Notes: generated by a model not told the origin, from the letters alone. A stretch of 64,000 nucleotides of DNA from Gammaproteobacteria bacterium (GCA_030835405.1 JAURPG010000012.1:1-64000); one strand, 5' to 3'; numbered from the stretch's first letter, positions 46,301-54,209 are shown. Translations and numbers: made by a program.

Positions 46301-47845
46301 ACCGGCGGCCCATGTAGCCGGATGTTTATGCCAGGTAGGGAGTCCTTCAAATTCCTCAATGAAATCGTTCACCGTTTCCGGCCTATCCTTTCGTTTAAAG
46401 GCAACGGAGCGGCGTAAGGCCCGGTTTGACTTCTTGTTCAGCCCCTTTACGAGGGGTGGGACCAGCCCATTTTCTTTGGCGGTGGTTGCCGGCAATTTAT
46501 TGAATGGGTGTTTCCCGGTTAACAGCTCATAAGCAACGCACCCCAGTGCATAAGTGTCATCGCGAGTATCCGGCTCTTCACCTTCCAGCATCTCAAGACT
46601 GGCATAGGCGGGTGTCAGCGCACCTAACTTGCCCGGATCGAACAAGGTTTTTTCAGCCTCACCTGTGACAGGGTTTTTCACTGCACGGGCAATACCGAAA
46701 TCAAGGGTTTTTACAGTGCCGTCATTACATAAAAACGCGTTGCCCGGTTTGAAATCTGAATGCACCAGACTCCGGTCATGTGCATATTCAAGTGCAGCGG
46801 CGAGCTGTTTGGTGATTTCAAATGTCTGGCCAAACGGCAATCCACCTTGTTTCTTAACAGTCTTTTTGATGTAGGTATTTAACGGCTGACCTTCCATCAA
46901 TTCCATGGTGATAAACACCGGGGTGCCCCTGCCGCCAATACGGTCAAAGTCATAGACCGTTGCAATATTTGGGTGGGCAAGTTTCTGCTGACGGGAAGAC
47001 TCACGCTGGAGTGAAATAAATGCTTCAGGGTGAGATTTGAAATCTTCATTCAATAGTTTTATGGCGCAGTACGGGTTTTTGTCCTGTGCTTCTTCTTTCA
47101 GAAGGTCAATGGCTTTAAATACTTTACCCATACCACCAACACCAAGAACGTCAAGTAGGCGGAACCGGTATTTAATGACATCACCAATCCCCAATTCCTG
47201 GTCTTCGACGTAGCCCTGGGGTATAGGCTGTTCATAACTGGCACCTGTACCGGCTGTACTATCGAGAGAGGAGTCCATGGTCCCCATGCTGATATCAAAA
47301 TCCACAGAGGCACCGCCAGCGCTATCTGCCCCTTCCAATACCTGGGTGGCACCATCTCCATGGTCGTTTATTTCAGTGGAATCTTCAGAGCCGACGCCAT
47401 GGTCATTTATTTCGGTGGAATCTTCTGAATCATCAATGGGAACATCTCGAATCTCGGTGGAATCTTCAGAGCCGATTTCTTCAACGCCTGCATCCATGTC
47501 GGTAATTTCTTCCTGCCCAGCTGAATCTTTAACGACAGTGGAATCTTCAGAGCTTGCATCTAACGCATCCTCTTGTGCAAATTCAGTTGCCTCCGGATCG
47601 TCTTGAGAATCGATTGCTTCAGTTTCAGATGCATGGGCGCGCCTGAACTCATTAATCTGTCGCTTCAGCTCAGTATAAGCAGTTTTATCCAGGGAACCCT
47701 GGTCATTTATTTGTTCTAGCTGCGCGAGGAGTTTGGTCGCATATTTTGGATTGTCATTTAACAACGTCGACAATTGCTTACTTAGACCTTCCAGTTCAAG
47801 TTGCCCACTCGCTAGTGCTTCTAGTGCAGTTTTGAAGTCAGCCAT
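43349..47845 (-). CDS. Membrane Ser/Thr protein kinase with C-terminal formylglycine-generating-enzyme-like domain
   Basis: A 1498-residue protein. Residues 1-75 are helical and 76-220 are acidic, with four EDST motifs. A Hanks-type kinase follows (about 226-500): glycine loop LGVGGMGKVFKA, AIKLL lysine, catalytic loop VHSDFKPGNAFL, DFGIAR and an APE-like ASLEML. HSD replaces the usual HRD. A membrane helix lies at about 509-524. Then come roughly 740 residues of helical, Glu/Asn-rich sequence, probably periplasmic and TPR-like. The last 230 or so are a SUMF1/FGE-sulfatase domain (VVVPAGGAVSNSFAIGKYEI; YRLPSAEEWEYAASVGG; GNVQEWVQEG; TVRGGAF; TGFRVILEE). The FGE-like fold also occurs in PvdO/EgtB-type proteins, so its chemistry is open. 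An AAGGAG precedes the ATG. Confidence 0.9.
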   Translation of the reverse strand: MADFKTALEALASGQLELEGLSKQLSTLLNDNPKYATKLLAQLEQINDQGSLDKTAYTELKRQINEFRRAHASETEAIDSQDDPEATEFAQEDALDASSEDSTVVKDSAGQEEITDMDAGVEEIGSEDSTEIRDVPIDDSEDSTEINDHGVGSEDSTEINDHGDGATQVLEGADSAGGASVDFDISMGTMDSSLDSTAGTGASYEQPIPQGYVEDQELGIGDVIKYRFRLLDVLGVGGMGKVFKAIDLLKEEAQDKNPYCAIKLLNEDFKSHPEAFISLQRESSRQQKLAHPNIATVYDFDRIGGRGTPVFITMELMEGQPLNTYIKKTVKKQGGLPFGQTFEITKQLAAALEYAHDRSLVHSDFKPGNAFLCNDGTVKTLDFGIARAVKNPVTGEAEKTLFDPGKLGALTPAYASLEMLEGEEPDTRDDTYALGCVAYELLTGKHPFNKLPATTAKENGLVPPLVKGLNKKSNRALRRSVAFKRKDRPETVNDFIEEFEGLPTWHKHPATWAAGVLLLAGLIMINPALDWLHQKEINGIIADINSGGNSLIVEKLEEIRILEPSDIATITSESSAAIQRYFSSEIARNIDITGSTFNFPRAEGILSEASELYPDSLFIQQQFDDIEFNKKQKISELYQDFIAALDPNLALEDPQSIGGTNQVLEVIRNQIDPQHPLLTDTRPSNAYRLAANLAFENGDLQQALTFVNSGLGNAADDPLLNDLSTKVNNAIRIAEINSTLASVEDQFNSLDTFKQYQNDITELASLSNEEDSPILSSLSARLGSLVTEELNRILNEGDRAQAQAFANENEGLLSSLSLNEELTQIKLAHLEGDDRNNAIQNMVLNNISTLETNLESPQLDNPQWEAQILASVRELDSLIDDNESFIDDFNSIKESLASLYIDNATFTLNANRFDAADNFINRGSRIAPGLTSLVETQILISDSRATYEQQLRVIGLKDQFQVAVEADNITEANQIFDTLKTELPEDDFYIVTQAPRELAESYRRLAERRAESNEFATAFQLAEAAVNLNPRDPSLQGIYEEYRARINITELADVFRNARVFTDEERIELARKVSEIERGTPGQYTDFISQAESILAERIEFLADSDENNAAALADTMSRIFSTSSVLADMARRYQLQPWPERNVAENHLRNFELTAANDLLQTALQGEYADHPDVLQYQRAVELGMNRANDEYEVYVSAKEAAADSFGNLNQAKRLLFRAQAFWSDNPAFTDAETDIDQLIAAAPDNPANRIVAREAEVDLSQQTSVVAVEWKPIPSDRACTPDKASYGTRARAICYDFVNNGWRGPQMVVVPAGGAVSNSFAIGKYEISVADWSKYCALSGNCQPVIDRSRFDDPITGISLSDAQQYVDWLSERTGRTYRLPSAEEWEYAASVGGALTDEADAFREIKGQLNCRVTLGDKILKGTGIAKIKSGRPNQWGMYNFVGNVQEWVQEGGSTTVRGGAFSDAINNCDISTARPHDGNADEQTGFRVILEEVG
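47369..47548 (-). repeat. Four EDST motifs in the kinase N-terminal tail
   Basis: EDST occurs at residues 100, 127, 141 and 155; the last three read EDSTEI and are spaced exactly 14 residues apart. At DNA level the corresponding stretches are near-repeats of GATGATTCAGAAGATTCCAC type on the coding strand. They lie in a low-complexity acidic region before the kinase domain. Confidence 0.8.
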
Positions 47846-47873
47846 ATTAGACTCCTTAAACGATGATTAATGG

Positions 47874-48620
47874 TTATTCAATATCAACAACAATACAAGT
47901 TACGTTATCACCAGCGCCACGTTCTAGCGTGACATCGATAAAATATTTGCAACGGTCTTCTGTGTTTCCATTACGCATAAAATTTTCTATTTCAGAATCC
48001 TTAATATGTTTTGTCAGCCCGTCACTGCATAACATATACCGGTCTCCTTTTTTCATTTCCTGCACATCCATGTCCAGATAAAAATCTTCTGTTGCCCCAA
48101 CCGCACGGGTAATCATATTACCATGAGGATGGACTTCCGCTTCTTCGCGTGAAATAAGGCCCTGCTCAATATATTGTTCTACCTGGGAGTGGTCTGTGGT
48201 AACTTGCGAAAGCTTATTGTCGCGAAGCCGGTATAGTCTGCTATCACCCGCCCAAAGATAGATGCAATACTTGTCGTAGGTATGCATCATGACTACTGTG
48301 CTACCTATGGTGATTCTCTTTTTTGATTCCCTGGCTATATCTACCAGGTTCTTATTTACTATATCAATTCTGTTTTCAATATCATCTATGAATTTTGCCA
48401 GGGTGGTGCCTTCATGAATATTTTTCATGGACTCAACAATCATCTGGCTGGCGACATCGCCTTTGGCATGACCGCCCATACCGTCTGCAACCACCCAGAG
48501 GCCAATCTCCGGTCGGGCCAGTACTGAATCCTCATTATGTTTCCTGACTTTGCCTACATTGGTAATCGCATGAGATGACCAGCTCAAGGAGTTGCCTAAT
48601 GATAGATTAGGTGCAGACAT
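47874..48620 (-). CDS. PP2C-family serine/threonine phosphatase
   Basis: A 248-residue metal-dependent phosphatase. Motifs in order: ITNVGKVRKHNEDSVL with the first metal-binding Asp, VVADGMGGHAKGDVAS with the second, ITIGSTVVMM, WAGDSRLYRLRD, TRAVGATEDF, LCSDGLTKHI and RGAGDNVTCIVVDIE. It is a compact Stp1/PppA-type protein with no extra domain. It would reverse phosphorylation by the kinase encoded 28 bases downstream. Complete. Confidence 0.93.
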   Translation of the reverse strand: MSAPNLSLGNSLSWSSHAITNVGKVRKHNEDSVLARPEIGLWVVADGMGGHAKGDVASQMIVESMKNIHEGTTLAKFIDDIENRIDIVNKNLVDIARESKKRITIGSTVVMMHTYDKYCIYLWAGDSRLYRLRDNKLSQVTTDHSQVEQYIEQGLISREEAEVHPHGNMITRAVGATEDFYLDMDVQEMKKGDRYMLCSDGLTKHIKDSEIENFMRNGNTEDRCKYFIDVTLERGAGDNVTCIVVDIE

Positions 48621-48665
48621 CAGAATCTTCCTTTCACCTGATCAACCATGATATACAACATAAGA

Positions 48666-49592
48666 TTAGTTCTGTGGCTCTTCATAGTTCTTTATCTGCG
48701 AAAAACGCACGACCTCGCTGGGACCTTCCGCAAATGACTTGCCAAGACTGATTTGGCCATTGCCACTAATTGCCATCTCTTCTCTTCTCAAGAATGCTTC
48801 AGGGTTGTTTTCAAGGAGTACATGGGTACCATTGGTACTTTGATCAATGATAAAAAATTTATCTCTTCTCAGTTCGATTCTGACATGCTGGCGTGAGGCC
48901 AGTTTTTCATTGATAGAAAGATCGCAGGCATGGCTTCTCCCCATAACCAGGCTGGAACGTTCTTTGTCCAGCACCACTTCATTTCCGTCATAGGTAATTT
49001 TTAATTTTGCTTCAGGCTTTTCTTCTTCCATCATGACCCCTGTGGCCATGCGGGTAACATCCTCCTCCTGCCAGATAATCTCAAAAATATCAATTTCTTC
49101 TTTTTTCCCTTTAATAGGCGCCCGATCGACAAAACGGGTACCAGCCCTGAGAATAGGCGGGAGTAAATCAACTGTGGACTGGGTAGTGATGATTTGGCCA
49201 CCTTTCGCCTGGGCGGCCATTCTTGCTGCCACGTTTACGGCATCGCCAAACACATCACCGCCCTCGAGTATTGCCGAGCCATAATGCATGCCGACTCGTA
49301 TCGAGATGGTGGTAGATTCGCCACCCGTGCCTTCCGTGACATCCTCTATTAATGCTTCATGCATTTCGCATGCAGCATGTGCTGAATCTTCAGCAGTAGG
49401 GAAGGTACACATGATCTCATCGCCTATAGTCTTGATGACAGTACCATTATGGTCTTTGGTAACGCTTGTTAATGTATCAAGGCATTCAGATACCTTTACT
49501 CGCGCAGTCACATCCCCAAGTATTTCAAATAACCGGGTACTGCCACTGACGTCGGCAAATAAAATGGCAAGATTAGCTGTTTTAGGCGCCAT
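48666..49592 (-). CDS. Class III adenylate/guanylate cyclase with C-terminal FHA domain
   Basis: A 308-residue protein. The cyclase domain spans about residues 5-175. Metal-binding aspartates are in LFADVSGSTRLFE (Asp14) and VIKTIGDEIMCTF (Asp58). Lys54 of that motif and the Asp in GDVFGDAVNVAARM are the residues that usually specify ATP, and the final Asn and Arg stabilise the transition state. A short linker leads to an FHA domain (about 210-290; LVMGRSHACDLSI; SRQHVRIELRR; DQSTNGTHVLL), which binds phosphothreonine peptides. It heads the operon with the phosphatase and kinase genes. Cyclase output would therefore be controlled by a phosphorylated partner (inference). Confidence 0.92.
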   Translation of the reverse strand: MAPKTANLAILFADVSGSTRLFEILGDVTARVKVSECLDTLTSVTKDHNGTVIKTIGDEIMCTFPTAEDSAHAACEMHEALIEDVTEGTGGESTTISIRVGMHYGSAILEGGDVFGDAVNVAARMAAQAKGGQIITTQSTVDLLPPILRAGTRFVDRAPIKGKKEEIDIFEIIWQEEDVTRMATGVMMEEEKPEAKLKITYDGNEVVLDKERSSLVMGRSHACDLSINEKLASRQHVRIELRRDKFFIIDQSTNGTHVLLENNPEAFLRREEMAISGNGQISLGKSFAEGPSEVVRFSQIKNYEEPQN

Positions 49593-49955
49593 ATTAGGCT
49601 TTCTTTACAATAAAATTAATTAGTCTAACTGTTAATTATTTACACCGAATTGAGGTATAACCCGTGGACTCTCCGCAACTAATCTTTATACCGAAATATA
49701 AATAATAATCAATGTAAACAAGGCCACGATAATGCGATTAGTAGTACCTCAAATCTCCTTCGTTTTCGACTATAGCTGATGACCACAGAAGATTTTCAGG
49801 TTTTCATCATACCTTTTTATTTCATAAGGGAAAAATACATCTATCATCTGTTGTTATTTTGCCGGAAAAAATAAATTATTTTTGCGTAATCATGTAATTT
49901 TCCTTATTCTCTGCCCATCTTAATCAAATTACTTAACAATATCGGATAACAAGTT
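49593..49955. other. Divergent intergenic region, cyclase operon to parvulin gene
   Basis: About 360 bases of AT-rich sequence without a gene. It must hold the promoters of the signalling operon and of the parvulin gene. An 8-base inverted pair, TTGAGGTA (49650-49657) and TACCTCAA (49745-49752), lies about 90 bases apart and is the only repeat I noticed; it may be chance. Confidence 0.4.
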
Positions 49956-50921
49956 ATGAAAAAACAGAGCGTTATTATCTTGTCAGTAGTTGGTATTACA
50001 GCTATTGCATTGGCCATCTCATATCAACAGGGACTATTGCCCGTGCAAGGGACTAGTGCCCAAAATATTCAGGAAGACTGGGCCCAGGGTGCAACAGGAT
50101 CAGCTGACCTATCGATAAACTTTGATTCATTACGATTACTGTTTGCCAATGTGGCCCCCAATCAGCGGGCTGCGTTACTGGATGATGAAGCGGCCTTTGG
50201 AGAATTTGTTAAATCTATCGCCTCACAAAAATCACTACTTGCAGCGGCCAAATCAAATAATCTGGATCAGGAACCAAATATCAATTTTCTGATGAGACGT
50301 AGTGCTGAAAACACCCTCATGGAGCTGTATTTAAACCGATTAATCAGTAACAAAATTCCCACAGATTTTCCCACTGAAGAACAGATCAGTGAATATTTTG
50401 AAAATAACAAAGACAACCTGGTAGTTGAAGAACGGGTCTCTGTCTGGCAGATTTTTATACCTACCCCTCAAGGTACATCAGATGAACAAATAAGTGAGAT
50501 ACAGTCTCAAGCTATACAAATTGTCAGTGATATCAGGGCAGGCAGGACAGACTTCACCAATGCGGCGTTAACCTATTCCTCTCATCAACCCAGTAAGTTA
50601 AATGGAGGGTATATGGGGATCCTCAAAATCTCTGAACTGATACCGGGCATACATGAACCATTACTGGCCCTGGAGGAGGGTGAAATAAGCGAGCCCATCA
50701 AATCTGAAATGGGCTTTCATATATTAAGGCGCGACCAGGTCATCCCCTCACAACCGGTGACCCTGGAACAGGTCAGACCGCAAATCAGGAATCTTCTTGT
50801 CAATCAGTTACGGGCGAGGTTGCAAAACGAAATTATTGAACTGGCAACCAATACCTACCCGGTTGAGTACCAGGAAGACGCAATAAAAGAATGGAGAAAT
50901 ATTCTTAAGAATAGTAATTAA
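49956..50921 (+). CDS. Parvulin-type peptidyl-prolyl cis-trans isomerase, membrane-anchored or periplasmic
   Basis: A 321-residue protein with an N-terminal hydrophobic segment (residues 5-26, IILSVVGITAIALAISYQQG) acting as signal anchor. A SurA/PrsA-like N-terminal helical region follows, then one parvulin domain (about 155-260) with VWQIFIPTP, FTNAALTYSSHQPSKLNGGY and GEISEPIKSEMGFHILRRDQ. It would assist folding of exported proteins. It stands 3.2 kb upstream of the two-partner secretion genes. Several such isomerases exist in a typical genome, so a link to them is only suggestive. Confidence 0.85.
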   Translation: MKKQSVIILSVVGITAIALAISYQQGLLPVQGTSAQNIQEDWAQGATGSADLSINFDSLRLLFANVAPNQRAALLDDEAAFGEFVKSIASQKSLLAAAKSNNLDQEPNINFLMRRSAENTLMELYLNRLISNKIPTDFPTEEQISEYFENNKDNLVVEERVSVWQIFIPTPQGTSDEQISEIQSQAIQIVSDIRAGRTDFTNAALTYSSHQPSKLNGGYMGILKISELIPGIHEPLLALEEGEISEPIKSEMGFHILRRDQVIPSQPVTLEQVRPQIRNLLVNQLRARLQNEIIELATNTYPVEYQEDAIKEWRNILKNSN

Positions 50922-50943
50922 ATTATTGAATTATATGATTAAT

Positions 50944-51646
50944 TTAGTTTCTTGAAAGAAAGTCTTTTGCGGCTTCAATATTGAATTTATCTGCCAGACA
51001 TTTTCCTGTGGCGGCGATGGCACTGCCGTAGATGTCACCGTAATCCATCATCTCATAGGTGGGTAGATCCGCTTTCATACCCACGGCATAGCCTGACTGC
51101 ATGAGTCCCATGCCGTCGGATTGAGCATCCCCCATGATTAATTCCATGCCATGTTTTTTACGTCTGCTTTTGGTATTGACCACCTGGTCATATCGCCCCC
51201 AGATCCCAGGGGCATAAATTCACCCCCATCATAGAGATGAAACCGTTCAGTACCACATTCATGAGCAATAGGGTATTGATAACAATTGAGTGAAGTTCCT
51301 GGAAAATCGGCAGGCATTGCAAATCTTCGATGCATAATCCTCTTCATCTCACCGTTATTTTTTACTTCCTGTCCAATGGTTAGGATGTACTGAAGGTCGC
51401 CATGTGGTCCTTCAAAAATGCGTTTGCCGTCTACGGATTTATATTCACGATTAAGATCATACAACATACCTTTACGACGCTGGGCCGTTACCACGATTTC
51501 TTCTATGGTCTGCACATTTAACTCCTGTTTGGCCACCGGACATCTGAAAATGACGCATTTTGTGCGAAACCTAACTGTGAAATGGTTAATCCGTTAATAA
51601 TTGCCGGGATAAATTTACCAAGATAATTGTTTAGATTTGAGGTCAT
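50944..51646 (-). pseudogene. Probable exported protein gene broken by two frameshifts
   Basis: Three consecutive minus-strand open stretches in different frames read as one protein. From ATG 51646 comes a signal-peptide-like start (NNYLGKFIPAIINGLTISQL, then GFAQNASF). A second frame to 51138 contains NVQTIEEIVVTAQRRKGMLY and HRRFAMPADFPGTSLNCYQY. The third frame, 51183 to 50944, contains SGYAVGMKADLPTYEMMDYG and ends DFLSRN. The joins lie near 51540 and near 51195 (a run of five C on the plus strand). IEEIVVTAQRR resembles the TonB-box/plug start of TonB-dependent receptors, but no receptor barrel follows. I do not recognise the rest. Sequencing errors could mimic the frameshifts. Confidence 0.5.
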
Positions 51647-52052
51647 GATTGATTTTATTGTTGGAAGATTTTCCTAAATAGTAAAATGACATGTTCCCAA
51701 TGTAAAACGAATTGATTTACTGATTTCAATTTGAGAATAAATTAAATTATCAATTACCATAAATACCGTTAAATACACCAAAACTATAAGCTCTTCACCT
51801 AGATTGAATCTATGAACGTATATACTACGTTGTAGCATGAGATGTTGGCTAACATAGCAAGAACAAATATACCAGTGCAATCAGTAAATAACATACTAAA
51901 TTTCCTGTAAATTCTTTAGGATTTTGCTTTACCTAAAATCGCCATTCTTGTTATTATTTTACATTAATATATGGGGACAATTTTCGGGCCATTTTTTGTG
52001 TCATAATCGGCTTGTGAAATTAACGACACAAAATAATGATAAAAGCCAGTTA
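51647..52052. other. Intergenic region upstream of the two-partner secretion genes
   Basis: About 400 AT-rich bases. The tpsB frame is open from 51924 but the first part looks untranslated. One perfect palindrome is listed separately. I see no clear sigma-70 promoter. Confidence 0.4.
51815..51831. promoter_or_regulatory. Palindrome upstream of tpsB, possible operator
   Basis: AACGTA (51815-51820), spacer TATAC, TACGTT (51826-51831): a perfect 6-5-6 inverted repeat, about 220 bases before the tpsB start. It has the size of a dimeric regulator site. No regulator gene is adjacent. Confidence 0.25.
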
Positions 52053-54059
52053 ATGACTAAATTGTTACATGCAATGAGTGCCACCAGTTTGTCAAGGAAA
52101 TGGAATTTCAGTCTGCAGAAATTCATTCTGGTTACGTTGTCACTTTATTTCGTCCACTCAAATAGCGTTGCTCAAATTGCTGTACCAGATGCCAGCAGAC
52201 CCGGGGCCATTGCGCCTAGCCAGACTAGTCCAAATGCAGGTCAGGTTTTCCAAACCGGTAACAGTCTTGAATCTGAGTCCCGGGTACAGATCGCCCAGGT
52301 CGCCGTTCCCGATGCAACCCGACCCGGGGCCATTCGTCCTGAACAGGAACAGCGTAGTGTGGTTCCTCAAGCGCCGCCTGAACCCGAAGAGTTGTTTGAT
52401 CCCCCAGATGCAGTCATGGAAGTGCCGCCGGTTATTGACAGGCCCTTTGAAATTGATGATGGTTCAAAGGTTGCCGTAACGGAATTTACCATACCCGGTG
52501 CACAGGACCTGCCTGAGTTTGATATCCGTATGGATGAAGTGGCAGAAATTTTAAGGCAGCAAGTACAGGCCAAACCAGAGGGCTTTACCGTTGGTCAGAT
52601 GCAGGAAGTAGCTGATCTGGTCACGCGTTATTATCGTGAGAAAGGATTGATTCTTGCCCAGGCTGTCGTACCTATTCAAACTATCGATCAGGGCACCGTT
52701 ATCATTCAGGTGTTTGAGGGCAGGTTGGGTCGAGTATTGGTTGAAGGTTATGAACGCTACAGTGAAGAAATTCTTCGTGGACCATTTGAAGATTTAATCG
52801 GCCAACCGGTTACTCAGCAATCTATTGAATCAGCCATCCTTGAGCTTACCGATTTCCCAGGCTTGAGTATTTTTGGTGTGTTTCAACCAGGGCAGACCGT
52901 TGGTACTGCAGATATTGTCCTGACGGTACAACAGGAAGATACATTTGATTTTGCCTACCGGCTTGATAACCATGGCAAGATCGAAACTGGCCGTTATCGT
53001 TTTCGCCCAACCTTTGAATGGCATAACCCCACAGGCGGTGCGGACCGGTTAACAATAAGTGTGCAACAGACATACGAACCGAAAAAGAATACCTTCACCT
53101 CGGCCGATTATGATCGTTACCTGGGGTGGGGTGTGCGTGGTGGAGTAGGCTGGAACCGTAATGTGTTTGAGGTGGGGGGTGAACTGGCAGTCCAGGGGAT
53201 CACCGGTGAGACACGAAACCATTCCATGTTTTTTGAAAAGAGCTGGCTGCGTAGTCGGCAAATGAATTTTTCCACCAGGGTCAATTATACCTTCAAGGAT
53301 TCAACCACTCGCACCCGTGGGCGACAGACCAATAATGATAAACTTTCTGTCTTCAGTGTTTCTGGTGCATTCGATAATGTTGATACCCGGTTCCGTGGCA
53401 TTAACTTTGCAACATTTGAATATACTCGTGGTGTCAGCGGTCTGTTAGGTGCCATGGGCACATCAGAACAGGCGGAGCTGGAAGAGATCGCAAACCGTCC
53501 CAGCCGTACCGGTGACGTCGCCGGGACCAGGACGTTTGCCTCCGGTGATTTTGATAAATTATTCGTAACTGCTTCAAGACTGCAAACTGTCAGAAGTGAA
53601 TGGGGTCTTTCTGTATTGCTTCGCGCTGAATATCAGTGGACCACTGACTTTCTTGTCCCCATGGAACAATACTCGATAGGTGGCCCTGACAATGTTCGCG
53701 CCTTTCCACCGGCACAACAACTGGTTGACCGTGGAGCCTTCCTGTCATTGGAACTCATCAAGAACATGCCATTCATTGGTGACAAGGTTGCATTTGGTAA
53801 TCGCACCTGGGGAGAGCTGGTTCAATTGTCAGCGTTTTTTGATGCTGCCTATGGCAGATTAAACAATCCATTGACCTCAGATATACAGGAGGGTTTGGGG
53901 GATTATGTAAATTTCAGGGGCGCGGGGGTACAGGCACGCTTTACCTTGCCCGAATTTCTAGAAGCAAGATTGATGTTTGCCGAGGAAGTATTTTCGATAT
54001 TTGAACCGGATAATGGCCGTGCCCATCAGATATGGGCGGATTTCACCTATCGATTTTAA
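52053..54059 (+). CDS. Two-partner secretion outer-membrane transporter, ShlB/FhaC family
   Basis: A 668-residue TpsB transporter from the ATG at 52053 (a longer frame opens at 51924, and an ATG at 52074 is also possible). After a signal peptide (KFILVTLSLYFVHSNSVAQI) there is a Pro-rich region with two copies of a VPDA(S/T)RPGAI motif. POTRA domains follow (about residues 115-270; AEILRQQVQAKPEGFTVGQM; YYREKGLILAQAVVPIQTID), then a 16-strand-type barrel. The lid-loop motif of TpsB proteins appears as VRAF in SIGGPDNVRAFPPAQQL (usually VRGF), and the protein ends ADFTYRF with the terminal Phe of outer-membrane barrels. It secretes the TpsA encoded 150 bases downstream. Confidence 0.92.
   Translation: MTKLLHAMSATSLSRKWNFSLQKFILVTLSLYFVHSNSVAQIAVPDASRPGAIAPSQTSPNAGQVFQTGNSLESESRVQIAQVAVPDATRPGAIRPEQEQRSVVPQAPPEPEELFDPPDAVMEVPPVIDRPFEIDDGSKVAVTEFTIPGAQDLPEFDIRMDEVAEILRQQVQAKPEGFTVGQMQEVADLVTRYYREKGLILAQAVVPIQTIDQGTVIIQVFEGRLGRVLVEGYERYSEEILRGPFEDLIGQPVTQQSIESAILELTDFPGLSIFGVFQPGQTVGTADIVLTVQQEDTFDFAYRLDNHGKIETGRYRFRPTFEWHNPTGGADRLTISVQQTYEPKKNTFTSADYDRYLGWGVRGGVGWNRNVFEVGGELAVQGITGETRNHSMFFEKSWLRSRQMNFSTRVNYTFKDSTTRTRGRQTNNDKLSVFSVSGAFDNVDTRFRGINFATFEYTRGVSGLLGAMGTSEQAELEEIANRPSRTGDVAGTRTFASGDFDKLFVTASRLQTVRSEWGLSVLLRAEYQWTTDFLVPMEQYSIGGPDNVRAFPPAQQLVDRGAFLSLELIKNMPFIGDKVAFGNRTWGELVQLSAFFDAAYGRLNNPLTSDIQEGLGDYVNFRGAGVQARFTLPEFLEARLMFAEEVFSIFEPDNGRAHQIWADFTYRF
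52176..52334 (+). repeat. Duplicated VPDA(S/T)RPGAI motif in TpsB
   Basis: Copies at 52176-52211 and 52299-52334 encode IAVPDASRPGAI and VAVPDATRPGAI, both preceded by Gln. They lie between the signal peptide and the first POTRA domain, a region that in FhaC holds the plug helix and linker. Confidence 0.75.
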
Positions 54060-54209
54060 TTGAGTTTAAGGCGATAAATATCTGATTAATTTGGATGTAG
54101 TGAAAAGGCGACAATATAACCAGAAATTATGTGAGCAATGGGGGCAGATTTAAGTAACATTAACTGATAAAAAGAACAAGATGATTAAGGGAAATATAGT
54201 ACAAATACA

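Noticed and set aside
43349-49592. A type VI secretion regulatory locus
   Set aside because: Kinase, PP2C and FHA proteins occur in T6SS loci, but no Tss structural or Hcp/VgrG gene is present in the window.
49650-49752. Inverted pair TTGAGGTA / TACCTCAA as an operator
   Set aside because: Only eight bases and separated by about 90; expected by chance in an AT-rich spacer.
51443-51536. A TonB-dependent receptor gene, suggested by IEEIVVTAQRR
   Set aside because: Only the short box-like segment matches; no plug or barrel follows within the few hundred bases of the locus.
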